Source of the DNA: Aphanomyces cochlioides
Taxonomy: Eukaryota > Oomycota > Saprolegniomycetes > Saprolegniales > Verrucalvaceae
DNA length: 64,000 nucleotides
Assembly (NCBI GenBank): GCA_019828595.1
Contig: JAHQRK010000027.1
Coordinates: forward strand, 310,001 to 374,000
Direction: 5' to 3'
How positions within the stretch are numbered: the stretch's first letter is position 1; each line of letters opens with the position of its first letter. Shown here one piece after another: positions 21,738 to 33,421 of the stretch. The notes beneath the pieces were generated by a model, which searched no databases, was not told the origin of the DNA, and saw only the letters and a list, made by a program, of their open reading frames with translations. A program made the translations under genes and the position numbers.

Positions 21738-23531
21738 ATGGACAAAGCTGCGGCGACGACGCCATCCATGTGGGACTTGAGGCCTGCCAAGTACAAGAAT
21801 GTGCTGCGATCTGTCTGTAGCTTCATCCTCATGATGGAACTGGCGGAGCGCTTGAGCTATTATGGTATCAACCAAGGATTGAAGAACTTTATGCAAAAGA
21901 AGCTCGGATGGAGTGCTGTCTCGGCGAATAGTCTCAAGAGCACATGGACGTCGCTTGTGTATATGTCACCGCTCATGGGAGCTTACATTGCCGACGAGAA
22001 GTGGGGCCGATACAGGACCATCATCACGTTTGGGTTGCTCTACTTGGTAGGCGACTGCCTTCTCTCAGTCGCAGCCCATCCTGATGTGATTGCTCGCCAT
22101 GATGTGGCGCAGTTTCTCTTTATCTTTGGGCTATTTGGTTGCATTGGCTTTGGCACTGGAGCTATCAAGTCGAATGTGATCACATTGGGCGCAGATCAAT
22201 TCAATCCAGCTGACACAGAGGAGTCCGAGCAAAAGACAACTTTCTTCAGCTACTTCTACTGGTGCATCAACTTTGGCGCTGCATTTGCTTACGGCTATTT
22301 GGCATCACTCTCTGTGCATGGTACCTCGCTCATTCCAGCAGAATGGGGTTATTTCGCTTGCTTTTCCATCTGCTCGTGCGTCATGGCGCTAGCTTTGTGC
22401 AGTCTTCGCCTCGGCCGTGACCGATACGTCATGCTTCCACCATCATCCAACGCTATGTCCAAGCTTGTTCGTCTTCTGTGGCAACAATCTACGACGAATG
22501 TCGCTGCCAAGAGGGTCGGCCTAGGCTTCCTTGTCTTTTTCAGCTCCTTTGTTGTGAATTGTGTTGCCGTCGCTCTTCCACCCGACCTCAGAACGCCTCT
22601 CAGTCTGCTGGCTGGACTTGCAGGGTGTGTTGGCATTGTCTGTTGGGTGGTCTATGGGCAGCAGTCTATCAGTGACCAAGGGGAATCTTCCAAAGATCTG
22701 AAAGATCTCCAGCAAGTCGTCCGTGTGCTTCCATTCGCCGCTTTCACGATTGTGTGGGGATGTGTGTCCGATCAAATCGACGCAAATTTTCAATCGATCA
22801 CCCAGCAGTGCGACTTGCGACTCTCGCCGACTACTCAGCTCCCTGGTGCTGTCCTTGGCATTTTCGATCCCCTGGCTATCATGATCCTACTTCCTCTCTT
22901 GGATAAGGTCGTCTACAAACGCGTGATGGGAAAACCACCCAGTCCGTATGGCAAGGTGTGCCTTGGGCTCATTATCTCAACGGTGCTGATGTTTTACGTT
23001 GGCTTTTTTGAAATCATCCGACGAGACAGTGGCCCGATCATCGTGGGTGGTGCTGGTGTCGTGCGAGATGAAGGATCTGGTGCTACGATGAATCGAATTC
23101 ACTGGGCGTGGAATATTCCTCAATACGTGGCTGTGGCTCTCTGCGAATGCTTCATCAATGTGACTGCCTACGACATCTACTACTCAAACGTGCCTCTTCA
23201 TTTGAAAAGCACCGCTCAAGCGATCAACTTGTTCACGGTCAGCATGGGCAGTAACGTCACGTCTATCTTTACGCTTGCATTTGGCTATTACATTCCCAAC
23301 AATCTCAACGATGGCCACTTGGAGTACATGTTTTTTGGCGTCGGTGCTGTTTCCTTTGTCAACGTTGTATGTTTTGTGATCGTGATGAATCGTATGCAAT
23401 TCGGCATGACGCCTTCAGGCTACGGCCGCGTGGGGGACCCAACTGAAGTCACATCAACCAGCACTGGCGACGAGGAAGACTTGGAAGCGATCGCTATTGA
23501 GGACAAGTTGGGTTCAACCCAGACATGCTGA
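21738..23531 (+). CDS. POT/PTR family proton-coupled peptide transporter
   Basis: Single exon, 597 residues; start chosen at MDKAAATTPSMWD because the POT N-terminus follows directly. It imports di- or tripeptides, or related solutes such as nitrate in NPF members, with protons. Signatures: ELAERLSYYG (the family ExxER-type motif), GAYIADEKWGRY loop, and the PTR2 signature SYFYWCINFGAAFAYG. About 12 hydrophobic segments are visible, in the usual length range. The acidic Thr/Glu-rich C-tail is cytosolic. Single-exon structure contrasts with the intron-rich neighbours downstream. Confidence 0.93.
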   Translation: MDKAAATTPSMWDLRPAKYKNVLRSVCSFILMMELAERLSYYGINQGLKNFMQKKLGWSAVSANSLKSTWTSLVYMSPLMGAYIADEKWGRYRTIITFGLLYLVGDCLLSVAAHPDVIARHDVAQFLFIFGLFGCIGFGTGAIKSNVITLGADQFNPADTEESEQKTTFFSYFYWCINFGAAFAYGYLASLSVHGTSLIPAEWGYFACFSICSCVMALALCSLRLGRDRYVMLPPSSNAMSKLVRLLWQQSTTNVAAKRVGLGFLVFFSSFVVNCVAVALPPDLRTPLSLLAGLAGCVGIVCWVVYGQQSISDQGESSKDLKDLQQVVRVLPFAAFTIVWGCVSDQIDANFQSITQQCDLRLSPTTQLPGAVLGIFDPLAIMILLPLLDKVVYKRVMGKPPSPYGKVCLGLIISTVLMFYVGFFEIIRRDSGPIIVGGAGVVRDEGSGATMNRIHWAWNIPQYVAVALCECFINVTAYDIYYSNVPLHLKSTAQAINLFTVSMGSNVTSIFTLAFGYYIPNNLNDGHLEYMFFGVGAVSFVNVVCFVIVMNRMQFGMTPSGYGRVGDPTEVTSTSTGDEEDLEAIAIEDKLGSTQTC

Positions 23532-23637
23532 AAATCCGAAAATATACTAAATTAATTTCAAAAATTGAATTAATCATTGAATTTTATCGAATTGTCGATA
23601 TCGTCCATGGAAACTTCCTCGGAGCAAGGTTAGTCAT

Positions 23638-23660
23638 CCGGATAATATGTATTTATCCGG
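23638..23660. promoter_or_regulatory. Palindromic CCGGATAA...TTATCCGG motif upstream of iPGM gene
   Basis: Perfect inverted 8-mers with a 7-bp spacer, ending 39 bp before the iPGM start codon. Similar motifs occur just upstream of the genes starting at 34817 and 45069, so a shared promoter or transcription-factor site is inferred. Confidence 0.5.
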
Positions 23661-23699
23661 ACGTTCCTAATTGACAGACCACAGCGACTGACAGAGCGC

Positions 23700-25255
23700 A
23701 TGACCAAGCGGCACCCCGTCGTGTTTGTCCTGATTGATGGCATCGGCGACGTTAGCATTGACATCTCCAAGTATCGAAGCAAGGAAGCGAAGTCTTCTAC
23801 GACTCTCCAGGCCGCGCAAATCCCAGGGATGGATGCGATTGCATCATCCGGCTTGAATGGTCTCATGGATCCAGTCGAGCCCGGCATGGCTTGTGGCAGC
23901 GACACGGCCCACATGTCCATCTTTGGCTATCCTCCAGGGAAACACTACCGAGGACGTGGATCGTTTGAAGCTATGGGTGCGGGATTAGACATGGAACGAG
24001 GCGACGTGGCGTTCAAGTGCAATTTTGCACACCTCGATCGTAGCACTGGAATTATCACGACGCGCCGCGTGGATCGAAACTTTCACGCATGGGGAACCGA
24101 CCTCTGCCCTTTTGTGAGCTCCATCAAACTCCCGTCGTTTCCAAGTGTCCGTGTAGTATGCAAATATGCAACAGAACACAGGTAGATCCCATTGCATGAA
24201 GACTTTTTGATGGCTGGTTTAGATGCGGCATTGTCTTTAAGGGTCCGAACCTCTCAGACAAAATCACTGGCACGGATCCTCTCAAGGACAATCTGCCGCT
24301 CCAAACATCGTGTCCAAAGGACTATGCATTGCCGTCCTCGGTTTATTCGAGCCAGGTATGACTGACCAACGCCATGTCGAGATTGCGAGTGACTTTGCTG
24401 AAGGTTTTGAATGAAGCGTCCTCAGTAATCATCGAGCAGCTCTCCCAGCACCCCATCAACAAAGCAAGGGAAGCTAAAGGTCTCCTTCCTGCTAACGTCG
24501 TCTTGTTTCGAGGTCCCGGTGAACGCATCAATGTACACAGATCCCGCTGAATGGAATATGCTGAAGCTATGTAGGTGCCAAACTTTGAAACGACGCACGG
24601 GATGAAAGCCTTTATGATTGCACCGACGTGTATCATTGCCGGTCTCGGCAAATCGCTCGACATGCAACTGATCCCGGTCGAGGGGGCCACGGGCGACTAC
24701 CATTCGAATTTCGTCAACAAAGCCAATGCTGCCATAGAGCTCATACGCCAACGGACGTTTGACTTTGGGTTTGTTCATGTGAAAGCAGTGGATGATGCTG
24801 GCCATGACCGCGATGTCTTGTCCAAGGTATGCTCCGCCAAGCTACATGTCCTCACACTGCCCGTAGCTCCATTTCCTTGAAAAGGCAGACGAAATGATCC
24901 GAACCCTCATCCACGGCATTGACGCTGCAATCGAGGAAGAGGTAATCCTGTCTCGTTCACAACCCTGGAAGCTTAAGCTGTCTACTGGTAGGCAACTATC
25001 GTCATCACCGGAGACCATACGACGCCAGTGCTGTGTGGTGATCATACTTTCGAACCCGTTCCATTTGCCATCGCACCAGTCCACGCCGCCGCTCGAGCTC
25101 TCGAAGGAAAAATCACGGCGAAGAATACTCTTCGGGATCAAGTCGAAAGGTATTCCGAGATTGATGCGTCACAAGGTTTCCTCGGTCGATTCTCTGGCGA
25201 TCAAGTCATGGAGATCGTCAAGCAGTTCCGACAAGTGGTGGCATCTTCCCACTAA
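23700..25255 (+). CDS. apgM: 2,3-bisphosphoglycerate-independent phosphoglycerate mutase, archaeal type
   Basis: Interconverts 3- and 2-phosphoglycerate in glycolysis and gluconeogenesis; cytosolic. Six exons (23700-24181, 24223-24355, 24404-24532, 24575-24826, 24885-24941, 24992-25255), introns 41-58 nt, give 438 residues with consistent phase. Alkaline-phosphatase-superfamily landmarks are present: VLIDGIGD (first metal Asp), the catalytic Ser region CGSDTAHMSIFGY, AFKCNFA, HVKAVDDAGHD and ITGDHTTP. This ApgM lineage differs from the plant/bacterial GpmI type. Symbol used for family only. Confidence 0.93.
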
Positions 25256-25666
25256 CACTGTAAATCTAAAAAATCATAATTTCCATGAAAAATGTCAAAA
25301 ATAGCTAAATCTGAGTCCAACTATATAAATTTTCAAAGGAATTCATGCAATTTTTGATAAAAAAGTCATGCTCTGCTTGTGTAGGACATCGATCTCCATT
25401 CCGAATGATAGTACAATTCAAGTTCTCCATAATAAACCTTTGACTACGATATTTCGATTGATTTTCTATTCGTCGTGCAAATGGCTATGTTGGAGGTGAA
25501 GCGAGATTGTATCATGTTTGGGCCAATCAAATATATCGATTTTCAATCGTTGATATTTATTAGTCCAATTTCTTCTAAATTAAATTTGCACCAAATTGAG
25601 TAAATTTTGATCTATTTTTCGAGAAAAGACAAAAACTCGACAAGTTGTGCGACACACTCTGGTGTA
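25256..25666. other. Intergenic, AT-rich
   Basis: About 410 bp of AT-rich sequence between two same-strand genes, presumably 3' UTR and promoter. No further feature seen. Confidence 0.4.
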
Positions 25667-26671
25667 ATGAAGGAGCCCAAGACGATGGACGAGATGCTCG
25701 TGGAAGGCACGTGGAACATTTACTACGTCTCGTCGCTCTACAACTTTAAGCACGACCGAGCTGCGCTAGCCAAGGACGCGACAGACCTCGTAACGTTTCT
25801 CCGGGAGGCAGACAGTCGAGAGTTACGGCCAAACCATGGTGTGACTGCGAGCGTGCGTGCCAAGAACGACTTGACAATGTTTATGATCCACGAGCAAGTG
25901 ACCGACGTGGGCGGCAATCCACCACAGCGTCTTGGTGCCTTTGTCTACTACAGTCCGAATCATGGTGGTGCGACGTCGAATCCAAATGTGACGAATCTGC
26001 TGCTCCTCCAAGGAAATGAAGCCCTTGTGGCTCACATGTGCGCTTGGATTCAGCATCGATACCAATGCATTGTCGCACTCCACTCGGTGAACATTCAATC
26101 GACTTCCATGGAACAATTTGCCCAAGCGCTCTTCCTTCACATTTCCACGCAACCTCCCCAAGATGACAGTAAGGTTCCTTTCTTCTGCCAGTGGTTCAAC
26201 GTACGAGCTAGGCGACACGACAATCCATGCTCCGCTCAAAATCACATTACGGAATGAAGGCGAGAGCAAAATCATTCGCAGCGTCACCGTCGCGATTCCT
26301 TACCGAGACATTCAAGCCAAGCACGAACTCCAGCGGTATGAACTTTGCATCTTCCATCTCTCATGAATTAACCAGGGAGCGGCGGAATACCCTCGTCGAC
26401 CAAGGTAAGACTCTAAATGAATGTCTCCGTCATATCATCTCTCATAGATCACATGATTCGATCGCTCTTTGTGCCTTATTGTACGCAACTCTCGATGGAT
26501 ATGTCGTCCTTCCGTCTCTCTGTTGTGTCTGCATCAGACTGTGTCCTCGACCACCGCGGCGCTTTGCGCCTACTGCGTGCTGAGCGTGCGATCGATATCC
26601 TCAACGACGTGCTCGATATCTTTGTCGTCCAAGACGTCCGTCTGCCTGAAACCTCCGACACGACGTTTTAA
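25667..26671 (+). CDS. Centromere protein L (CENP-L/Iml3) candidate
   Basis: Exons 25667-26168, 26212-26335, 26376-26404 and 26448-26671 join in phase, giving 292 residues. CENP-L partners CENP-N in the inner kinetochore (CCAN). The opening pattern (YYVSSLYNFKHDRAAL) parallels the family's TPLYKF-type start. The middle has a 'lflanG...ivgtWiq..ydC' pattern (LLLLQGNEALVAHMCAWIQH). The C-terminal half matches a pattern of helical residues, 'ihLsatrLvrv...gkikil....i..vL..l', here FRLSVVSASDCVLDHRGALRLL. The call rests on remembered family patterns, not a search. The 3' end faces the HEAT gene, 25 bp apart. Confidence 0.6.
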
Positions 26672-26696
26672 CTCGATAGCCTAATCATGATTTCTC

Positions 26697-29600
26697 TTAA
26701 CCATACCGACTCAAGTCCAAACTCATGGACGACGACGTTGTCGCTGTAGTTGGAGCTGCAGCAGCTGCTTGTTTGTCGAGGAGAGCTTGGCGAAGTGCAA
26801 GCTCAAGCGCGGCACGGCTGTCGCTTCCCATTTGACCCACAGCTCCCTTGAAACTTGCACTAAAGGCTGTAGCATATCCCAGCAACATGCGTCCAACGAC
26901 CGCTGCATGCGGAACGAGGAGAACCAGCGGCAGGACAACTTGGAGGAGCGTTTCAGCGTGCACTGGAGCCATTCCAGACAGGAGTTGCGTGAGCCATGCT
27001 TCCATCTCGTCAACCACAGCAAGCGGCAACGTCTGGGGCTTTTCATGCAGCAATCTAACAAGTGCAATACCAATGCTCTGGGCAAATCTAGCCTCCGTCG
27101 CAAGAGACCGAGCACTCTCAAGCAATGGAGCAGACTCAGCTGGTGCAGCCACAATTCGCTTAGCCCATTCCTCGGCGACCTTGTGATACATTGCTGTAAG
27201 TCGTGGATGGTTTCGAGCGTACGTCATCAATGACGCCACCAGTTTCGGAGCCATGCGGTCAAACGATTCTCTTTCTTCTGGATTCGGAAGGTTTTGCGTA
27301 ACGAGCCACCCGACGGTCTCAATCAGGTCACCCAGGGCGACATCAAGCTCAGGTGAAGAGCCGGCACTACTGCCACTCGAGAAGCACCTAAGGGTGGCGT
27401 CGACGTACAAGCCAGCCATCGGTTGGATCCAAGCGTTACCGACAACTAATGAGCGCAAGACGGCGTTAACGACAAGGATGAATGCTGGACCATAGGTTTC
27501 GTTGCAAGCAAATAGGAGAGCTGCACCTGCAGCAGCCGTTCGCAAACCTTCGAGGACGACAGATGACGCCAATTTGGTCGATACAACTGCCTTGCGCAGG
27601 ATAAACGTCGTAGCAACAGCAATCTGGGTATGCGTCGCCGTGGATGCATTGGACTTGACGAACGAAGCGCCGTCTTTGGTAATGAGGAGCTGGATTGCCT
27701 TGAGGGCCGTAATTTGCACAACTTCGTCTGTGTGGGACGCCAGGTGGAACAACGTATGGAGCAAGTTGTCAAACGTTGGCAAGTCCATTTGTGGCCAAGA
27801 GATGAGCGCTGGTAGAGCTGATAGAAGGGTCGGGATATCTTCAGATGCCGGTTTGGTGAGGTACAGGAGCGTCGCTGTCAACAGCAGCTTCTTGTCTTCG
27901 ATCGACCGCGTGGAAAGAGCAACAAGAAGCGCTGGGACGTGACTTGTCGCGATCGACTTGAGTGTATCTAGTTCTCTCGTTGTGCGGAAAAAGTTGCCGC
28001 TCCATTCAGCGGCGTCTGCTTTTGGTGGCACATGGAGAGCGACAAAATCTAGGACGGCACTGAGCCACACAGATTCAAAAATTGCAGCGTCTGGGAGCAA
28101 AGGTGCAAGACGAGCAAGGCTTGCTAGTGTCGTCATGGAGAGGCGAAAACGCACAACGTCGTCGCACGAGGATTTTGCGAAATCAAATGACGGCAAGAGC
28201 AAGTACTTGATGAGACGTGAAATGCCGATTGGATCTGAGACGATTTTGTTGACGACGACGTGGGCAACTGCGATCACTCCTTGGATAAAGAGGGGTTCGT
28301 GCGGTCCCGCAGGAGATTTCGTCGAGACAGTGGCGGCAAATGCTCGGCGGATCGTAGAAGAAAGCTGTGCTTGGTACTGCACAAGGACTGTTTCTTCAGG
28401 GACGTCAGGATCGATTGACGTTGCAAATCGACCGCAGATGACGTTTAGCAGAGTCATGCCGACGCTCTGAAGCGCTTCAAGCTCAAATCCATCGATAGAA
28501 AAAGCACTCATTTGACAAGCCAGCGTCACGAGTTCGTCCACGTACAGCGCCACAAAGTTCACTTGTTCGTCCATTGATCCAATAGAGGCTTTCGCCTTGG
28601 CAACGTCGAAATGTATGGCAGCAACGGGAGATTTGTCGACGAGCTCAAGGACACTGAGGACACAATTGATAGCAAATTCACGCACGCGGCGGTGGAGACA
28701 AGGAAGGTCATTGAGGGTTTCACAGACGCGGTGGTTTGTTCGACGCCAGACATCGGTCGCGACTGCAACCCCAGCAGCGCGGGGGCTCTCATCCACGGGT
28801 GGAATTGAAGCCACACCACCAACGGCAATACCACGACAGAGAAGCAACCACTCGCAGGCTTTATTGCCGTTGTGGAGACGTTGCACGCCGGCGTCGGTCA
28901 CCAGCAGAGCATTGAGACAGCCTTGGATTTCGGGAATTGGCGCCAGTTGAACGATGTGCAGAAGGCGATTGTGTCCTGTGGGATAGAGACCCCGAAGGAG
29001 AGGAACGAAAGTCCAGTCCTTGATGATTTCATGCACTTCCAACGCTTGGAAGAGGATCAAATGGAGGTTCTCCTGTGCAATGAGCGACGGATCACGCTCG
29101 ACAAGGATGCGCAAGATGAGAAGCATGACAGAGCGGCATTCTGCAGGTGTCGTTGGGTGTCGCACGAGCAGTTTAATACGAGCAAGGTCGCTTGCTTTAA
29201 AGTACGTAGGAGCAAAAAGCACGAGTTGCTCAATGAAGCGAAGGTACTCGAGGTCGATGCGAGGATCGCCCACCATGCGCAAGAGATCCCAGAGGCCGTA
29301 GAGTTGATCAACTCGATTGCCAGCAAGGAGTTCCGGTCCAAGTGCTGACACAATGCTGTTGAGCACCTAGAGAGAATGGTTATTTGCACTGGAAACGACA
29401 AAAGATGAGGTACTTGGCCGATGGATACGCACACGGAGGTTGATCCACGCAAGATTGGACCCTTCTTTGCCGTGGGCGACGATGGGAAACGCAACCCAAC
29501 AAGGCACTGCAGTTCAATCAGACCAAGTGACGGAGTCACGTATTGCTCTTCATAATCGCCGCTTGTATTGACACATTCTAGAAGAAGGCTCCATGCCTGG

Positions 29601-32446
29601 AGACTCCACGTGCGCAATGGCTGAGCCATGGACAAAACGTGCTCTTGGTTCAACCGATGGAGCAGCGTTGCGTCCACCACGCAGCGAGAGCCACAACTTC
29701 GTTTAAGATGGGCGAGGGCCAGCGCACTACCAGCAAGAAGTGCAGATGTTGCATCATGTTGGTGACTTGCCACTTTAGTTTCGAGCTCAGTAACAAGAGT
29801 TCGGATGTTAGAATCTGACAGGAGAGATGCAACAATCCCAAGAGCTTCAGCGGCCGCGCGGCGTATTGCGTCCACAGCACTTCCCAAGAGTTCGAGAAGC
29901 ATGCTTTGAATCGTGAGGGGCCAAGTCGCCGATTGATATGCAGTTTGTGAGACTTTGGTCGCACGTCTTGTGAGCAATTGAGCTTCGCGAACGGTGGCGA
30001 GAAGAATTGCCGAGACGTTCAAGACACAGTCCATCGCAAGCTTTGGGTCGGCCAAGACGCCAGCAAAATGCTGCAGCGATCGAAGTTGGAGTTCTTCAGG
30101 CAGGGCAAGGAAGAGGCCAGGGAAGAGACCGATGCTTGCATCCACAGCACGAACATACGTGAAGGCGCTGGAAGGAGGAAAGTTATCGACAACTTTGGCC
30201 AGATAAGAGTCATGGTAGGCAGTTTCAAGCTCGATGTCGGACATGGCAGTATCAGGCTGTAGGATCGCAAGAATGAGATTGAGTTCCTTTGCATAGATCG
30301 GATCAGGGCTGTCACCACCAATGAGTCGCGCTTGAGAGGGAAAATCACCGCCCGCGGAGAGAAGCGTTGTCGCTGGAGGGACGAGAGATGATTTCTCAAG
30401 GGATGTTAAGGGTTGGGCCGTGGTAAGCTCGGCAACAAGGTCAAGAAGAGGGATCCAAGTGTCAGCAAAAAGTGTGGGGGGAAGGCAGGCAAAGCATTTC
30501 AGCAGCCACGATACTATTCGGTGTTTTGCAACTTTTGCTCGTTGCTTGGTTGGCACACCTGACTTTTGAACTTGAATGAGCACTCCGTGGAGGAGTTGAA
30601 CAAAGAAGGGAGCAAGGTCCGTTGGTGCTGGAGGCGTAATCAAATAGGTGAAGAGTGAAATAATCGCGCCTTCGAGACGTAGCAATTCCTGGGCCGGTTC
30701 TCGTGCTTGGGGCACCATAGCCTGAGACCAGAGCCGACACAAACGCGGGGTCTGAGTTTGAGTAAAAGGGCCATGGAGAGACAAAAGAGAACCAACGAGT
30801 TCCCATCCAGCACGGGTGCAAGTTAGCCAGATGGGATCTGCCAAGTTGGGAGTAAACTGTGAGACCACCATTTTCTCTGCAGCATTGAGGAGGTTTTCGT
30901 ACAAAGCGAGCGAAAACCCAGGACCACCACTAAGTTTTGCAGCGCGGAGGATGTGTGTAATCGTTGCACATTGGCCTTGCAGCGCGTAAAGTGCCGCAGT
31001 GTCCGTTTGACTTGGACCTTCAGGCAAAGCAATTGCAATTGCCTTTTCGAGGTCAACAAAAATGCCGTCAAGGATAGACTGGCGACGGTAAGGCACTGCA
31101 GTTGCAAGAGAAGCAAGACCGACCGCTGCTTCTAACCGGACACTGTGCTTCTCATGGTGGAGAAGACCACTAAGCGTTGTTGTCGCGCCTTCGGCATATA
31201 CTACGGAAGCTTCACCGAGAGCATGGAAGAGGTGGCTGCATTCAATGATCAGCACGAGCCGTTGATGGTAAGTAAGATCAGGATTGTCCAGAGCGGTGAG
31301 GACTACACGTAGCCATTGATGTTGATCTCGCTCATTGAGACTCTTGGCAGCACCACGGAATGCAAAACCAAGTGCATTGCGCGCCCTGACAAATTCATTG
31401 AGCGAAGGAAGCGTCATGTCGAGGAAAGCAAGGAGCGAATCGACGACTGCTCGGAAATGAGGCTCAGCGAAAATATCAGAAGATACAGCGTCGCAGAGAG
31501 TTGAAACCATAATTGCGCAAGATGCAAAGGAGGCGCCATTGGGAGAGCAGAAAGCTTCTTTGATGAAGACAATGGCCTGGTCAATGGACGAAAAATAGCC
31601 AGGTGGCTTTGATCCCTTTTTCAAGGTTGAAGCAGCTCCAGCTGATGAAGGTGGAGAGGCTGCTGGAGCTGCATCATTGCGGACGATGTACAAGCTGAGG
31701 ATTTTTCCCATGTTGATGGCATTGGCGCGGCGGAGATCTGGTGCTGGATCGTCGATGTCCTTGGCAATAGCGAGGAAAAGTGCATCGAGCCCTGCTTGAT
31801 CCCCAGAGTCAGTATATGCAATCACTGAGGCGAGCAGTTCAGATGCCGCACTTCGAATTTCAGGATGCTTGTCCGAGATAAATTTCGCTCCAACTTTGAT
31901 AGCTTCGCTGTGGTGGGTGACTCCATGGGTGCCATACGTAGCAAGAACGCGAGCTAAACTGGATACAAGAGTGTGGCGCACGTAGATGTCAGCATGCTTG
32001 GAATGCTTTGCGGCAAGATTTATGAGTTCGGGGATATAGCCTGTTGCGCTGTGCAATTGCGTATGGCTCCACTGAGCCATGGCACGGGAAATTGTGAGTT
32101 TTGCGCCGAGGGATGACGTTTTGCTCACGAGAATCTCCATACATTCCGAGACAGTTGAGCCGTCGTATGCAAGGTGGAGAACATCGCAGAAAACTTGAAT
32201 GACGCAATCCGAGCCTGCATGAGCTTGCTTGATGTGATACGCTTGGATTGCATTTACGAGTCCTCTGACAACTGTGTTGACTTCACGTTTCTGGGCTCCC
32301 GTGAGGTTTGAGAGGGCAATTTTGAGCGTCGAGAGAGTGCGAAGAAGCTTTCGATGAGCTCCGATGTCATTTCCACTCGCTTCTGCGGCTTCTACCACTG
32401 CAGCGCTCACCTTTTCAACGTGCTCCTTCATGGTGCGTGGCGCCAT
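26697..32446 (-). CDS. Giant HEAT-repeat protein, HEATR5/LAA1-like
   Basis: Three exons, 32446-29575, 29506-29433 and 29366-26697, give 1871 residues, close to the roughly 2000 of HEATR5/Laa1. That family acts with AP-1 and dynein/aftiphilin in trans-Golgi and endosome sorting. The whole chain is alpha-solenoid-like (for example VRHTLVSSLARVLATYG, EIRSAASELLASVI, IRRAAAEALGIVASLL). The N-terminal region resembles the HEATR5 start in layout. The second intron (66 nt, GTGCGT donor) is secure. The first (68 nt) is inferred because only it restores the frame (VAFPIVAHGKEGSNLAW). Other large HEAT proteins are possible. The start at 32446 was chosen over 32497 as the latter lies in the AT-rich promoter. 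Confidence 0.65.
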
Positions 32447-32585
32447 CACACTTGGGATGTTGGTCGCAAAATATAGACTGAATAATATTAAACTCAACTA
32501 TATAAATAGCTTAGATTTTGTATTCAATAATAATATTAATATAAGCAAAAATCAAAAAGTGGCGCAGTTTTGTAATTGCCTCAAG
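32447..32585. promoter_or_regulatory. Bidirectional promoter region
   Basis: Only 139 bp separate the start codons of the divergent HEAT-repeat and Golgi SNARE genes. The stretch is strongly AT-rich with TATATAA at about 32502. Both products act in Golgi trafficking, so shared control is plausible (inference). Confidence 0.55.
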
Positions 32586-33417
32586 ATGAGCAAATGGGAC
32601 GAACTGAAACGTGAAGCGCGGATCGTGGAGCGCGCTTTGGAGGAGAAAGTGAGTGCATTCACGTCGATGACAAAGAAAATGAGCAGAGATCCTCGTGCAA
32701 CTGACGAAGGTACGGTCTCCGCTTTGTGCTTGTCTAACAATGTGTTTCATGCAGAAAATCCTGGAGAGCGGAGTGAACAAGGCTTGGCGATTGAAATCGA
32801 ACAGTTTTTGTCATCCCTCTTAGATATTATTGATCGTATGAGCCGTGAAAATGACGGATCAACGACGCAAGAAGCTGTGGTGCAGCGTTACCGTGAACTG
32901 CATTTTGATCTGAATACTGAATTCAAACGCGCTTTGGTAAGCTCTGTCGATTTTGGACATTCTGTGATGTGTCATAGAGTACAATGAATGAGAAACTGGA
33001 CGCTCAAAAGCTGTTTGCGCGAAAGTACGTTGTCGCAAAAAAGGTTCGCTTACTGATGCCCTTGAAGGGAGGCAAACCCGTCAGTTGATTCGGAAGCTGA
33101 CGCTTTTCTCAAAGAACGTGGCTTGCTGGATTCTTCTTCGTCAATGGCAAGCGAAACTCTAAGGTGTGTTTCTGAGGTAGTACCAAACTAACTTTCACAG
33201 TGTGGCTCAAGCTGTCAAGGATGCTCTGTTCATTCAACGTGAGAGTTTGGGACGCACAAGAGACAAGAGCAACACCCTCTCGTCTTCCTTCGGTGGTATC
33301 AATCACCTTGTCGATCAAATCCGGCGGAAGAAATTGCGCAACAATACTATTTTGGCACTCGTGATCGCAGGGTTGCTCTTTTTCACTATCTGGTGGGTTT
33401 TCTTAAGTCACCTTTGA
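32586..33417 (+). CDS. Golgi SNARE GOS1/GOSR1 (GS28)
   Basis: Exons 32586-32709, 32755-32936, 32978-33024, 33068-33163 and 33201-33417 are in phase, giving 221 residues. It is a Qb-SNARE in ER-Golgi and intra-Golgi fusion. N-terminal helix WDELKREARIVERALEEKV and AIEIEQFLSSL match GOS28 layout. A FLKERG segment precedes the SNARE helix (QAVKDALFIQRESLGRTRDK...). A C-terminal anchor (NTILALVIAGLLFFTIWWVF) ends four residues before the stop. The 3' end is 4 bp from the convergent GPALPP1 gene stop. Confidence 0.9.
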
Positions 33418-33421
33418 TAAT

